The notes: a model not told the origin generated them from the letters alone. DNA of 64,000 bases from Porphyromonadaceae bacterium H1 (GCA_001653155.1 BDEJ01000016.1:1-64000); one strand, 5' to 3'. Shown: positions 1 through 9,646, counted from the first letter of the stretch. Translations and numbers: made by a program.

Positions 1-701
1 ATTATGCCAGATCTGACACTTTCTTCACATAAACACTTGGGGCAATTCATATTTTTTTTACACAAAGATATAAATATATATTTAATTAGCAATACCCTTT
101 TTTCATATCCATCCCACTTTTAGGCTCCTTTCTGTGTATGCAAAGGGGCAGGTTAACTATGTACTCATACGACACTGCCACAAAATTATAATATTTTTTT
201 GGAATAAGATATATTTTTCCTGTTTTTTATTTCATATCTCGTATAAAATAAATTCGGAACTTTTTTGTCTCTTTAAACGAATATTGCACCTTAAAAAAAA
301 CAGTTTGAGAAAGATTGGGATTGCTGCAAGCAAAGTGCCTAAGTCCAAAGGGTATAAAGATTTAAAATGACACACATCTTAATTTATACTGTCGGTTAAG
401 CAACTCAATTCGGTAAGAAAAAAAAAAAAAAAGAAGAAAGATAAACGCATCCCCCGAAAGAAGTTTCTTCCGGGGGATTATCTTGTTCCCGCCTCTCATA
501 TCTCTCATGAGACTTACAGGCGCAACCAGCTATTTATCAATCAAATAAAAAAACTCAAAATCCTGCGCTCGGATAATCTCCCAAGTCTATTTTTGCATCC
601 GTTTTTTAGTCTTGCGAATCAATATTCCTCCGGCTTCGCTAAGAAGTCCTTTTGTACAGACAAACTTTCTGTAGGCAGGAAGAGGCTCAATGCGGCATTT
701 T
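1..701. other. Intergenic stretch without a convincing gene
   Basis: AT-rich DNA. The only sizeable open frame (134-370, plus) has a low-complexity, Phe/Ile/Lys-rich translation without domain or signal-peptide logic and is not accepted as a gene. The stretch holds a run of 15 A at 418-432, a near-perfect hairpin at 449-478, and a possible broken minus-strand reading frame at 530-715, each listed separately. Confidence 0.6.
449..478. terminator. Hairpin, possible terminator
   Basis: A 14-bp stem with one mismatch and a 2-nt loop (ATCCCCCGAAAGAA / TTCTTCCGGGGGAT). Read on the minus strand it is followed some 16 nt later by the complement of a 15-A run, so it could end leftward transcription from the gene at 702-1259. 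The T tract is not directly adjacent, hence modest confidence. Confidence 0.4.
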
Positions 702-715
702 TCATAATTTACCCT
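530..715 (-). other. Possible broken short reading frame or repeated intergenic element
   Basis: Read leftward from 715, one frame is open for 43 codons to a TAG at 587-589 and then for 19 more to a TAG at 530-532. The translation looks protein-like (for example ...LLSEAGGILIRKTKKRMQK, stop, TWEIIRAQDFEFFYLIDK), but there is no ATG in frame and it overlaps the end of the gene at 702-1259. It may be a decayed gene or a dispersed intergenic element. I cannot name a family. Confidence 0.25.
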
Positions 716-1259
716 TCATTTGCAGGGTTTTAAGGTCATAAATCCGGATCTCACTTTTGTCTCTGTTGTCGTATCGTTTGTTATCATTGGAGTCGGAATA
801 ACCCGTCACCACAAGACTTCCTGTGAACTCATCCACAACCCAATTTCTCGTAAAAAAATTAGTATCAGTTAATTGTATTTTTTCTTTTCCATCTGTCGAC
901 AATATAATGATTTGAATAGGATCATCCCAATCGATTCCATTTTTCATATTCAGATCAAAAATTTTTCCGGCAACAAGTATCCGGTTGATCCCCAAACTAT
1001 CTATTTTAATCTGCTGTACTTCTCTAATGTTACTATCTTCAGGGAAATCAACCCGTGTTTTTTCCGTTGTCTGCGTATTGATAAAAACAAGATAGTTTTC
1101 TGATTTTTTAAATACTTTATAATCATTCCGGATCGAGGCTATAACATATTCCGTTCCAAGGACTTTCATCAATTTATTGAAATAAACCTGATACGATTTC
1201 TCCTGAGCATAAGCATTTAAAAACCCAATAATCCCCATAATTAACAGTAGTTTTCTCAT
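702..1259 (-). CDS. Small secreted protein of unknown function
   Basis: 185 residues. The first 19 form a clear Sec signal peptide (MRKLLLIMGIIGFLNAYA) with predicted cleavage before Gln, giving a mature N terminus QEKSYQ. There is no lipobox Cys, so a soluble periplasmic or exported protein is expected. The C-terminal half alternates short beta-like strands with charged turns (IIILSTDGKEKIQL, GSLVVTGYSD, SEIRIYDLKTLQ), reminiscent of one or two blades of a beta-propeller, and has an Asp/Asn-rich loop (DSNDNKRYDNRDKS) that could bind a cation. No family is recognised with confidence. It is followed by a hairpin at 449-478 and preceded by a strong hairpin at 1304-1343, so it is probably transcribed alone. 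Confidence 0.6.
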   Translation of the reverse strand: MRKLLLIMGIIGFLNAYAQEKSYQVYFNKLMKVLGTEYVIASIRNDYKVFKKSENYLVFINTQTTEKTRVDFPEDSNIREVQQIKIDSLGINRILVAGKIFDLNMKNGIDWDDPIQIIILSTDGKEKIQLTDTNFFTRNWVVDEFTGSLVVTGYSDSNDNKRYDNRDKSEIRIYDLKTLQMKGKL

Positions 1260-1303
1260 AAGCTTTTCTCAAAATAATTTTACTTTCGGCCCTGCTTTAT
1301 TGA

Positions 1304-1343
1304 AACAATCTCTCCGACGGAAATTTCCGCCGGAGAGATTGTT
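1304..1343 (-). terminator. Strong hairpin terminator of the nfeD-floA unit
   Basis: A 17-nt arm (AACAATCTCTCCGACGG) pairs with CCGCCGGAGAGATTGTT across a short AT loop with one mismatch. It lies directly after the floA stop codon on the minus strand. The following T tract is weak. Confidence 0.65.
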
Positions 1344-1362
1344 CGGAATTTGTAAGCAGAAT

Positions 1363-2352
1363 TTATTCTTTTCCCTTGGGCTTAGTGCTGGCAGGCGCTT
1401 TCTCCGGTTTGGCTATGGCTTCACGCATGGAGGTGTCGGCTTCGATATTTTTCATGCGATAATAGTCCATAATGCCCAGGTTACCACTGCGGAAGGCTTC
1501 AGCCATGGCCTTAGGCACTTCGGCTTCGGCTTGAATAACTTTGGCACGCATTTCCTGGGTTTTAGCCTTCATTTCCTGTTCCGTAGCTACGGCCATAGCA
1601 CGACGTTCTTCAGCTTTGGCCTGAGCGATGTTCTTGTCGGCCTCTGCTTGATCAATCTGAAGTTGTGCACCGATATTTTTACCGATATCAATATCAGCAA
1701 TATCGATGGATAGGATTTCGAAGGCAGTTCCGGCATCCAGGCCTTTTTTCAGTACGAGTTTCGAGATTGAGTCGGGATTCTCGAGTACGCTCTTATGTGT
1801 TTCGGATGAGCCGATGGAGGATACAATCCCCTCTCCTACGCGAGCCAGGATGGTTTCCTCGCCGGCACCTCCCACGAGGCGTTTGATATTGGCGCGTACG
1901 GTAACACGCGCTTTGGCAATCAGCTGAATACCGTCTTTGGCAACGGCTGTTACCGGAGGTGTGTCGATAACCTTAGGGTTAACGGACATTTGAACGGCCT
2001 CGAACACATCGCGACCGGCCAAATCGATGGCCGTAGCCATACGAAAATCGAGGTCGATATTCGCTTTCGAGGCCGAAACCAAGGCATGTGTAACACGCTC
2101 GATATGCCCACCGGCCAGATAATGAGCTTCCAAGCCATCGCGGGTTACTTCACTCAAACCTGCTTTGTGAGCTTCAATCATACAAGACACAATTTTTCCG
2201 GGGGGAACCTTACGTATTCGCATGAGGAAAAGTTGCAAAAGCGAGATACTCACTCCGGAAACTTTAGCCGAAACCCAGAGTACAAAAGGTACGTAATAAA
2301 AGAACAGTAGTACGATAATACCGAGTACTATCAATCCGATAACTTCAATCAT
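1363..2352 (-). CDS. floA: Flotillin-like protein FloA
   Basis: 329 residues, the usual size of the bacterial FloA (YqfA, UPF0365) family of membrane-associated scaffold proteins linked to lipid-raft-like microdomains. It opens with one hydrophobic membrane segment (about residues 5-27) and continues with the conserved block [19 protein letters not shown], an SPFH-like core ([40 protein letters not shown]), and an Ala/Glu/Lys-rich helical tail ending in a Pro/Lys-rich stretch. It lies 49 nt after the stop of an NfeD gene, the partner typically encoded next to floA, and is followed by a strong hairpin. Identity is close to certain from sequence blocks and context; the exact membrane role here is inferred. 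Confidence 0.95.
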   Translation of the reverse strand: MIEVIGLIVLGIIVLLFFYYVPFVLWVSAKVSGVSISLLQLFLMRIRKVPPGKIVSCMIEAHKAGLSEVTRDGLEAHYLAGGHIERVTHALVSASKANIDLDFRMATAIDLAGRDVFEAVQMSVNPKVIDTPPVTAVAKDGIQLIAKARVTVRANIKRLVGGAGEETILARVGEGIVSSIGSSETHKSVLENPDSISKLVLKKGLDAGTAFEILSIDIADIDIGKNIGAQLQIDQAEADKNIAQAKAEERRAMAVATEQEMKAKTQEMRAKVIQAEAEVPKAMAEAFRSGNLGIMDYYRMKNIEADTSMREAIAKPEKAPASTKPKGKE

Positions 2353-2401
2353 AAGCGTTTGTTTTGTTAAAAAAGTTAATATATAAATAAAATAAAAATG
2401 T

Positions 2402-2863
2402 TCACACGCGCTCCACCACGATGTTGGTATTCTTCACTTCGAGAACGACAACCGTTTGACCTTCGTCAATAAAATCGTCGTTCGTTTTTGCTTCGACCGT
2501 ACGTCCTGCTATTTTGACCTGTCCCATAGGAGCCAGACGCGAGACTGTAATCCCTTTGTCTCCCACGCGGATATCCATATCTTTGAGCGGTTCAATACGG
2601 CTGTCGATATCGGTTTTCAGAGAAATTCTTTCCAAAGTTTTGGATCTGATAAAAAGCCAGACGCCTAATCCCGCCACGACAAAACTACCGGCAAGAGTCA
2701 GATGCCCTGCCACAGGGCTTATGGTATAGGCATAGAACACCGCAGCTCCAGCAAAAAGAAGCGCAGCTACACCGGCCACCGATATACCCGGAAGGAAGAA
2801 AAGTTCAACAAGGAAAAATACGGCGCTTAAGAAAAGCAATAAAAGTACGATAGTTACATCCAT
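2402..2863 (-). CDS. NfeD-family membrane protein
   Basis: About 153 residues when started at [10 protein letters not shown]. The frame is open 18 codons further upstream, but that part would overlap the promoter elements at 2887-2918 and is not membrane-like. The protein has closely spaced hydrophobic segments ([20 protein letters not shown], then two more to about residue 75), followed by a C-terminal OB-fold typical of Nfe[21 protein letters not shown], then [16 protein letters not shown]. NfeD proteins are membrane partners of flotillin/stomatin proteins, and this one precedes floA by 49 nt in what looks like a two-gene operon. It is the short, protease-less NfeD form. Confidence 0.88.
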   Translation of the reverse strand: MDVTIVLLLLFLSAVFFLVELFFLPGISVAGVAALLFAGAAVFYAYTISPVAGHLTLAGSFVVAGLGVWLFIRSKTLERISLKTDIDSRIEPLKDMDIRVGDKGITVSRLAPMGQVKIAGRTVEAKTNDDFIDEGQTVVVLEVKNTNIVVERV

Positions 2864-2886
2864 ACGAGTTTCGATATAAAGCGCGA

Positions 2887-2918
2887 TAAAAGTACAATTA
2901 ATTTCAAAATCATTCAAA
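2887..2918 (-). promoter_or_regulatory. Candidate promoter for nfeD-floA
   Basis: On the minus strand TTTG (2915-2918) and TACTTTTA (2887-2894) are spaced by 20 nt, close to the Bacteroidetes housekeeping -33 TTTG / -7 TAnnTTTG arrangement with one mismatch. It sits just ahead of the chosen NfeD start. Confidence 0.55.
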
Positions 2919-2923
2919 AAAAC

Positions 2924-4105
2924 TCAGTTCGAGTTTTCAGGCTCTTGCTTCTCCGAAGAAAGTTGTTCTCCTTTTCCTTCGTCGGGAGAGGATTTAATTT
3001 TAGCTCGAAAGGCAAAGGGAGAAAGCTCGGAAGCAAGTCTAAAGTTTTTTATCTTAGCCGCATCACGTATACGGGTAGAATCAACTGAGTTCAATATCTT
3101 TTTCGCATCGTTAAGAACAAAAAGGTATATCGTCACCTGATTATTTTTACGGTTTCGCTCGCTGGCAAACCAGCCTACTTTGTTCACTTCGTCAATTACC
3201 AACATATAATCGTCATAAGGCGAATTGAAAGGCATCCCGACATTCTCAGGGGGGAAATAGCGATTTTCCGAAGGGATGTAGCGACTGACAAAGATGTCGT
3301 AACCTCCGATCGAATTTTTGCCGTCCGAAGCAAAGTAAATAGTTATCCCATCGGGCATCAGAAAGGGATAGTTCTCATTCGCTTCCGAATTGATTTGCTC
3401 GCTCAGAGGCAGGGCTTCCGACCAGCCGCTCAACAATTTGTAGGAATAAAACAGATCCAGATTTCCTTTGTTCTCATTGGAAAAATAAAGCCTGTCGCGC
3501 CGCTGTGTCATGTAGAATATACGATCCACAGCCCGAGAACGCAGAGAAATACTATCCCGCTCAAAGTTTCCCAAATCGGAACTCAGGTGATAGTAGGACA
3601 GGAAATCATGCTTATCAACACTTATGCTATCGATGATGCTAATATCTTCCACCCGCGACAGAAGCTCCAGAGCCGTACGCGAGCGACGTATTTTATCCTG
3701 AATTTCAAGGCGTTCGGGATTCGTCTCCGTCAAACTCTCAAGGTATTTGTGATAAGCCTCAATAGCTGCATCAAACTGATAATCATCAACATATAACTCA
3801 GCCAGATAATAATATCGCTTTGTCTGCTTGGAGTCGGAAATTTGAAAGTAGTGAATGGCTTCTTCCGTCATTCCCAATTTATAGCAACAGTAGGCATATT
3901 TATACTTCAATTGCGGCGTTGTTTTCTTTTTCAGAAGCGTTTTGTATGCATCCAAAGCTTCACGGTAGGCTCCTTTATCGAGAAGTGCATCCGCAGTTGT
4001 CGCATTGGGAGATTGAGCCTCAAGAGCCAAAGGCAAACAGCAACATACCAGAAGGAATAAGTTCCGAGAGAAGAAAACAGGGAGTTTATAAAACAATCGC
4101 AACAT
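2924..4105 (-). CDS. Exported TPR and PD40 beta-propeller protein
   Basis: 393 residues. A signal peptide (to about residue 30, cut before Gln: LALEA|QSPN) leads into two or three tetratricopeptide-like helical pairs (ADALLDKGAYREALDAYKTL, YYLAELYVDDYQFDAAIEAY), then a PD40/WD40-like propeller part with RDRLYFSNENKGNLDLFYSY, PFLMPDGITIYFASDG and GWFASERNRKNNQ. This TPR-PD40 layout is known in Bacteroidetes envelope proteins such as PorE of the T9SS, but the C-terminal OmpA peptidoglycan-binding domain of PorE is absent here; the tail is a short charged region. It lies 7 nt after the AsmA-like gene and is probably co-transcribed with it. An envelope assembly role is inference. Confidence 0.7.
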   Translation of the reverse strand: MLRLFYKLPVFFSRNLFLLVCCCLPLALEAQSPNATTADALLDKGAYREALDAYKTLLKKKTTPQLKYKYAYCCYKLGMTEEAIHYFQISDSKQTKRYYYLAELYVDDYQFDAAIEAYHKYLESLTETNPERLEIQDKIRRSRTALELLSRVEDISIIDSISVDKHDFLSYYHLSSDLGNFERDSISLRSRAVDRIFYMTQRRDRLYFSNENKGNLDLFYSYKLLSGWSEALPLSEQINSEANENYPFLMPDGITIYFASDGKNSIGGYDIFVSRYIPSENRYFPPENVGMPFNSPYDDYMLVIDEVNKVGWFASERNRKNNQVTIYLFVLNDAKKILNSVDSTRIRDAAKIKNFRLASELSPFAFRAKIKSSPDEGKGEQLSSEKQEPENSN

Positions 4106-4112
4106 AATGATA

Positions 4113-6824
4113 TTAAAGCTGTTTCATTTTTTCTTCCCACTTAATAGCTTCCTCATCGGCTTTCCGATAAAGTTCATCAGCCTGTTTGCGCGCCTCCTCT
4201 ACCAATTTTTTCCCGGATAATTCAGCTACTTTTTTTGCGATCGGGTTCTCCGCTTTTTCTACCAAAGCATCACTTTGTTTTTGAGCTTCTTCCACTATTT
4301 TATCTCCTAAAGCCTTGGCTTCTGCCCGAAGTTTATCGGCTTGTTGCCGATACTCGCGAAGAGCGGCTTCTTTTTGTTTTTGGATTTCCGCATCGGCCTT
4401 TTCTTTTATTTCACCAACTTTCTTATCCACCTCAGCCTTTACTGCTGTCTTGGCCTCATCCAAAAAAGCGTTCACGGTTTCAGCAAGATCTACACGAACC
4501 ACTGGGCGTGTGAAAGTTCCTCCAATGGAAAAAGGAAGTGTCGAAAATCGTCCCATGTTCAAGACATCGGGTAAGCGTATCTTTCCTTGGAGAGCAAGAC
4601 TCTGATCTAAGCCCGAAGAACCACTTAAACTGATGTTAAAGTCACCGGCTTTAACATCGAAAGGTTGCATATTAAGTCTGCCGTCCTTGATGAAGAAGAG
4701 CAAAGAAAGATTTTTCAACAAGAGGTTTGAGAGCTCGGGCTTCTTCAACTGTGCAGCCAGTTCATTAAGTGCCGGTATCTCTTTGAGGCCAACCGTTTTG
4801 GTTGCCAAAGAGCCCTTAGCCGAAACGGTATTCAAATCAGGCATCATATCCTGTTTCAACAAGGTATTGAAGGACAACTTAGTAGAGAATTTACCGGTAG
4901 CCTGCTCAAAGACCGGAGCAAACTTACGTATTGTCTCCACTTGTTTAAATATTTCGGTAAAGAAAACATCGGTAATAGCGAAATCCATATTTACAAAAGG
5001 CTTTTCCAGGTCGGCAGTGCTGTATGTTCCCTTCAAACCAAGACTTCCTCCGAAAGCCTGCATAGTCATATCTTGAAATTTCATTTCGCCGTTTTCTACC
5101 CGCAACACGCCTTTCGCATTGTTGAAGCGCATGTTATCATAGAGCAATTCTTTGAAATTAGCCTGTAAAACGAAGTCGATGTTTTTAGGTACTTCTATCA
5201 GGGACAGGGCTTCTTCCTCCGTATCCACATCCTGTTTAGCATCCTGAGTTAAGACTTCCTCTTTCATGAAATCGTTTATGTTCAGATAATTGGAATTGAG
5301 AATCAGCTTCCCTTTTAGGGTCTGATCGCGAAGTGCATAGGCGAGAAAGTTTTCCAGTTTCCCGCTTGCCTGCATATCGTTTTTGCCTATCCGGAGCTGT
5401 AGAGCGGAAAGATCGGCATAACGGTTGTTAAACGAAAGCGCCGCACGAGGAATGATAACCTGCTGCGGAAGAGCACTCGTTGTCAGCGACAAGTCGGAAA
5501 TCGACATGTTTCCAGCGAAAGTAAATCTATCGAACTGATTTTTTTCGTAGTAGGACATGCGGCCGTTTAGGTTCAAATCAAGCGTAAAAACCCCGTTCAA
5601 TGAACTTCCCTCCTCCAAAGGATACACATCTTTAATCATGCCCAAATCAAGCTTTCCTTTTGCATTAAGCTTCAAATCGGGATCGGAAAGGGGTTGGGTA
5701 ACACGTGCGGTAGCTGAAAAAGGATTATTGCCCATCAGGAAAGAGAAGCGCGAAAGATCGATTTTCGTTAAATCCAACTCACCTCCGGGGTTGGAAACGG
5801 AGAGAGCAAGCTGAATATTTTGCACCGACTGAGGCAAGGCGGGATAGCGGAACCAAGCATCGGCCACGGAGAGATTAACATCGAAGGCCGGATACAGATC
5901 GCCCAGCATTTTTCCTTTTACAAAAGCGGATAAAGCAACTTTGCCATCAGCCGTTAGACTTTCAAACTGGCGAGAATATATGCTCGGAATGAGTGAGAGT
6001 ATGGACTTGAAATCGACCTCGGGAGCATTCAGTTTGAGATCCATATAAAAACCTTCGGGTTCGAGCAACTGGAAAGATCCGTCGAGCGAAAAAGCAATCG
6101 CATTAAAACGGGATGTATTTTTACTGAAAGTAAATATAAAATCATTTAAATTCGCATTGATGTCGGCATCCACCTCTGCCGTCGCCTTAGAGATATACTC
6201 AATACCTTCCATTCCGAAGCTGAGCGAAGCTATCCGAAGCTGCGTTTTTAACAAAGAGCTATCGGCAGCCAGATCGCCCGAGGAGGATAAATTGAAACCA
6301 AGTATTTCGGCTTGCATCTCCCCTTCATCATCCCGATAAGTCAAAGCGGCTTCTTCGATGGTAAATTTTTTCAGTTTAAAATTGAAGTTCATATCGGCGG
6401 TATCGGCTACTTGCTCCTTCTCCTCTTTGTCCTTCATTATGTCCCAGTTGCTACGCCCATCGGGTAAAGTATGTAAAAAGATACGCGGCTGTTCGAGCGC
6501 CAATTTCGTGATTTCATAACCTTTGTCGGAGAATAGGCTCGACAGGTTGATAACCAAGTCGATGCTTTTACCGGAAAACAAGGTATCTTTTTCAAAGGCT
6601 TCGGTACCGATTACCTGCAAGTCCTTGATACGGAAAGAAGCATGAGGAAAATTACGAATAAAACTCATGTCGAATCCACCAAAATCGACTTTGGCCGTAA
6701 GCATGTTATTAATTTCATCTTTAGCCAACTGCGTTATTTTTCCTTTAAACAAAACAGGAAGCAACAAAAGAAGAATGAACAGAGCGCCAACAAGAGATGC
6801 GCTTATTAGAATTCCTTTTTTCAT
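4113..6824 (-). CDS. AsmA-family envelope protein with coiled-coil tail
   Basis: 903 residues. It begins with an N-terminal membrane anchor (ISASLVGALFILLLLLPVLF) followed by the AsmA-type opening (FDMSFIRNFPHASFRIKDLQ, FSGKSIDLVINLSSLF) and long repeating beta-strand segments. This is the bridge-like architecture of AsmA/TamB-type proteins, which are thought to move lipids between inner and outer membrane. From about residue 790 the protein changes to a Lys/Glu/Ala-rich helix with coiled-coil character reaching the C terminus (VDKKVGEIKEKADAEIQK, AEAKALGDKIVEEAQKQ). The gene lies 13 nt after glgB and 7 nt before the TPR-PD40 gene. Family assignment is strong; substrate unknown. Confidence 0.85.
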   Translation of the reverse strand: MKKGILISASLVGALFILLLLLPVLFKGKITQLAKDEINNMLTAKVDFGGFDMSFIRNFPHASFRIKDLQVIGTEAFEKDTLFSGKSIDLVINLSSLFSDKGYEITKLALEQPRIFLHTLPDGRSNWDIMKDKEEKEQVADTADMNFNFKLKKFTIEEAALTYRDDEGEMQAEILGFNLSSSGDLAADSSLLKTQLRIASLSFGMEGIEYISKATAEVDADINANLNDFIFTFSKNTSRFNAIAFSLDGSFQLLEPEGFYMDLKLNAPEVDFKSILSLIPSIYSRQFESLTADGKVALSAFVKGKMLGDLYPAFDVNLSVADAWFRYPALPQSVQNIQLALSVSNPGGELDLTKIDLSRFSFLMGNNPFSATARVTQPLSDPDLKLNAKGKLDLGMIKDVYPLEEGSSLNGVFTLDLNLNGRMSYYEKNQFDRFTFAGNMSISDLSLTTSALPQQVIIPRAALSFNNRYADLSALQLRIGKNDMQASGKLENFLAYALRDQTLKGKLILNSNYLNINDFMKEEVLTQDAKQDVDTEEEALSLIEVPKNIDFVLQANFKELLYDNMRFNNAKGVLRVENGEMKFQDMTMQAFGGSLGLKGTYSTADLEKPFVNMDFAITDVFFTEIFKQVETIRKFAPVFEQATGKFSTKLSFNTLLKQDMMPDLNTVSAKGSLATKTVGLKEIPALNELAAQLKKPELSNLLLKNLSLLFFIKDGRLNMQPFDVKAGDFNISLSGSSGLDQSLALQGKIRLPDVLNMGRFSTLPFSIGGTFTRPVVRVDLAETVNAFLDEAKTAVKAEVDKKVGEIKEKADAEIQKQKEAALREYRQQADKLRAEAKALGDKIVEEAQKQSDALVEKAENPIAKKVAELSGKKLVEEARKQADELYRKADEEAIKWEEKMKQL

Positions 6825-6837
6825 ACGTAGTTCTCTT

Positions 6838-8865
6838 TTATTTGGTTGTTTTATTTTGTATTTTTTTCAGCACAAGTGCCGATCGTGCAGGAATATAGAA
6901 CTTCAACCACTCTTTCGGGCCGGGCTCTTCGAGATCGAATTGGGTGTGATGCAGTACTTTGTTATCCACCAATCCGAAACCTCCGTATTTTACTTCGTCG
7001 GTATTCAACAGGGTTTTATAGCTTCCTTTCTCGGCTAAAATTCCGTACTCGGGGTATGATTTACTTCCATTGAAATTAAATATAAAAATCAAATCGCCTC
7101 GTTGGTAAGCCAGCAGTTGGTCGCCTTCCTTATCCCAGAGTTGATAAATAGGCAAACGGTTGAATTCGGGCTGAGAAAGAATGACACGTATCATATCGTG
7201 CTCAAAAGTGTTGAGCGCACTATAGAGATAGTTCTCGTTGTCGACCAAATCCCATTGTCGGCGCGCGTACTTGTACGACCACCCGTTGCCTTCGCGTGGA
7301 AAATCCACCCATTCGGGATGTCCGAATTCATTCCCCATAAAAGTAAGGTAACCTCCGTTTATGGTAGTGGCGGTAATGAGACGAATCATTTTGTGGAGCG
7401 CAATACCTCGATCGACTAAAAGGGTTGTGTCGCCTTTTTGCATATGCCAATACATATCAGAATCTATCAGCCTGAATATAATTGTTTTATCTCCCACAAG
7501 AGCTTGATCGTGACTTTCGGCATAGCTCAATGTTTTTTCATCGCGACGTCGATTGGTCAGTTCCCAATATATGTGACCGACTTTCCAGTCTTCGTCTTTC
7601 ACTTCCTTGATGTATTTTATCCAAAAATCAGGAATATTCATGGCCAGTCGGTAGTCGAAACCGATGCCTCCCTTTTCAATTTTCACGGCCAGTCCGGGCA
7701 TACCGCTTACCTCTTCGGCAATAGTTATGGCCTGGGGGTTAACCTCGTGTATCAAGCGATTGGCAAGGGTGAGGTAACAAATGGCATCGCCGTCCTGATT
7801 CAGGTTGTAGTAAGCGCTGTAATCCGAGAAGTCTTCACCCAGGCCGTGGCTGCGGTAGAGCATAGAGGTTACTCCATCGAAGCGAAAACCATCGAATTTA
7901 TATTCTTCGAGCCAGAACTTACAGTTCGACAACAGGAAATGCAGTACGGCAGGCTTAGCATAATCGAAACAAAGCGAATCCCAAGCCGGATGTTCGCGAC
8001 GTGCTCCTCCGTGAAAGTATTGATAGGGTGTTCCGTCGAAACGCCCCAGGCCCTCCACTTCATTCTTCACAGCGTGCGAATGTACCAAATCCATAATCAC
8101 GGCAATGCCTCGCTTATGAGCGTCATCTATCAGGTGCTTCAGCTCGTCGGGGGTTCCGAAGCGCGAGGAGGCAGCAAAAAAACTGGAAACATGATAACCG
8201 TAAGAGCCATAGTAGGGATGCTCTTGTATGGCCATTATTTGGATGCAATTGTATCCCAAACGTGCTATTCGGGGCAGTACATTCAGGCGGAATTCTTCGT
8301 AGCTGGCCACTTTCTCTTCGGCACTGGCCATACCGATGTGACATTCGTAAACAAGTAAAGGGTTGGTTTTCGGGACAAACTTTTTTTGTTTGAATTTATA
8401 GGGATTCACCGGATCCCAGACCTGTGCACTGAATATTTTTGTATCGGCATCCTGCACAACGCGCTTAGCCCAAGCTGGGATGCGCTCACCGGATCCTCCT
8501 TCCCACTCGACATAGAGCTTGTAGTGCTGCAAATGCGTCAAGGCATACTGAGGCATAAAGATTTCCCAAATACCATCAGCGATTCTTTTCAGTTGATAGT
8601 CGGGATGCTTTTGCCAGTTGTTAAAATCTCCGATAAGATACAGAGCGGTAGCATTGGGCGCCCATTCGCGAAAAACCCAACCATCGGAGTTTCGATGAAG
8701 ACCGAAATAGAGATATCCGGTAGCAAAATCGGAAAGAGACTTGTTGTTTCCAATCAGTTTCTTTTCGGTTTCCAGAAAATATTCGTGGCGGCCGGCTACG
8801 GCTTCCGCGTAAGGAGCCAGATAGGGATCTGAAGCTACGAGGGCTAATTCGTTCATGAGAGACAT
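6838..8865 (-). CDS. glgB: 1,4-alpha-glucan branching enzyme
   Basis: 675 residues. GH13 branching enzyme that forms alpha-1,6 branches in glycogen in the cytoplasm. The N-terminal CBM48 domain (NSDGWVFREWAPNATALYLI, GDFNNWQ) is followed by the catalytic barrel with the GH13 signatures: VIMDLVHSHA, FDGFRFDGVTSM with the nucleophile Asp near residue 327, ITIAEEVSGMPG with the acid/base Glu near 384, and ESHDQALVGDKT with the third acid near 452. The C-terminal beta domain ends in a short Lys-rich tail. The family length agrees with Bacteroidales and eukaryote-like branching enzymes. No other glycogen gene is adjacent; it is followed closely by the AsmA-like gene. Confidence 0.95.
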   Translation of the reverse strand: MSLMNELALVASDPYLAPYAEAVAGRHEYFLETEKKLIGNNKSLSDFATGYLYFGLHRNSDGWVFREWAPNATALYLIGDFNNWQKHPDYQLKRIADGIWEIFMPQYALTHLQHYKLYVEWEGGSGERIPAWAKRVVQDADTKIFSAQVWDPVNPYKFKQKKFVPKTNPLLVYECHIGMASAEEKVASYEEFRLNVLPRIARLGYNCIQIMAIQEHPYYGSYGYHVSSFFAASSRFGTPDELKHLIDDAHKRGIAVIMDLVHSHAVKNEVEGLGRFDGTPYQYFHGGARREHPAWDSLCFDYAKPAVLHFLLSNCKFWLEEYKFDGFRFDGVTSMLYRSHGLGEDFSDYSAYYNLNQDGDAICYLTLANRLIHEVNPQAITIAEEVSGMPGLAVKIEKGGIGFDYRLAMNIPDFWIKYIKEVKDEDWKVGHIYWELTNRRRDEKTLSYAESHDQALVGDKTIIFRLIDSDMYWHMQKGDTTLLVDRGIALHKMIRLITATTINGGYLTFMGNEFGHPEWVDFPREGNGWSYKYARRQWDLVDNENYLYSALNTFEHDMIRVILSQPEFNRLPIYQLWDKEGDQLLAYQRGDLIFIFNFNGSKSYPEYGILAEKGSYKTLLNTDEVKYGGFGLVDNKVLHHTQFDLEEPGPKEWLKFYIPARSALVLKKIQNKTTK

Positions 8866-8932
8866 TCTTCTTTTAGAGATTTAAGACCGCCATCCGAAGC
8901 AACTCAATGCCTGAGGATGCCGGTTTATATCA

Positions 8933-9619
8933 TTATGTTATCAGCAAATCGACCGTATAATTCAAAAAACGATTCAGCGGATAAGCCGTTTTCAATATGC
9001 GGGCTACCCGGGTGGCCAGGAGCTCCTCGGCCATCCACTTGTCCTCCACCGGAAACTCGACGATATAATGTTTCAATTTGAGAAACTCAGCTTCAGGAAA
9101 GTCTTTCGGGAAACCCGGAGGCAGTTTTTTCAATTTATCCTTATCGAAGAAAACCGGAAAAAGTTCAGCAAACTCCTTGCTCAAACGTATTTCGTTAAAT
9201 TCATCAATATTTTCATACACACTCCTGCGCAGCGCTTTCAATATGTGTGCTTCGGGGCACCACAAACCGGCTGCAAGAAAAGAGGCTCCGGGCTCAAGAT
9301 GCAGGTAATAACCGGCACGTGGACTTTTCCGTCCGCCGCCCGATGCAATGTAGGCGCCGAAATGTGTCTTATAAGGAGTTTTATCGGACGAGAAACGTGT
9401 ATCGCGGTAAATGCGAAAAAGACAATTCTTTGCATCCACGTTTTTAATATCTTCGTCAAATCCGGATATTTCGGAAACAAGCTCTCGAACCCTAAGCTCG
9501 AAAGCCTCACGGGCAGCAAGATAGCGTGTTTTATTAGCGGCAAACCACTCTCGATCGTTATGCTCTTTCAGGTCGGAGAGAAAAGCCAAAACTTCCCTTA
9601 TGGGCATCACCTCTTCCAT
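8933..9619 (-). CDS. DUF2461 family protein (TIGR02453)
   Basis: About 229 residues when started at MEEVMPIREV. The frame is open to 9649, but a -7 element (9647-9654) covers that region, so a downstream start (9619 or 9607) is preferred. Family blocks are clear: FLSDLKEHNDREWFAANKT near the N terminus, CLFRIYRDTRFSSDKTPYKT and FGAYIASGGGRKSPRAGYYL in the middle, and a helical C-terminal half. DUF2461 proteins are widespread, cytoplasmic and of unknown biochemical role. The gene lies 67 nt upstream of glgB on the same strand and may be read with it. Confidence 0.85.
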   Translation of the reverse strand: MEEVMPIREVLAFLSDLKEHNDREWFAANKTRYLAAREAFELRVRELVSEISGFDEDIKNVDAKNCLFRIYRDTRFSSDKTPYKTHFGAYIASGGGRKSPRAGYYLHLEPGASFLAAGLWCPEAHILKALRRSVYENIDEFNEIRLSKEFAELFPVFFDKDKLKKLPPGFPKDFPEAEFLKLKHYIVEFPVEDKWMAEELLATRVARILKTAYPLNRFLNYTVDLLIT

Positions 9620-9646
9620 AAATTCAAAATAAAATTTTGAGAGAGG

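Noticed and set aside
134-370. Open frame of 78 codons on the plus strand
   Set aside because: Low-complexity Phe/Ile/Lys-rich translation in AT-rich DNA, no signal peptide or domain, and no promoter-like element in front.
7438-8358. Long plus-strand open frame inside glgB
   Set aside because: It is the antisense shadow of the branching enzyme, whose own frame carries all GH13 motifs.
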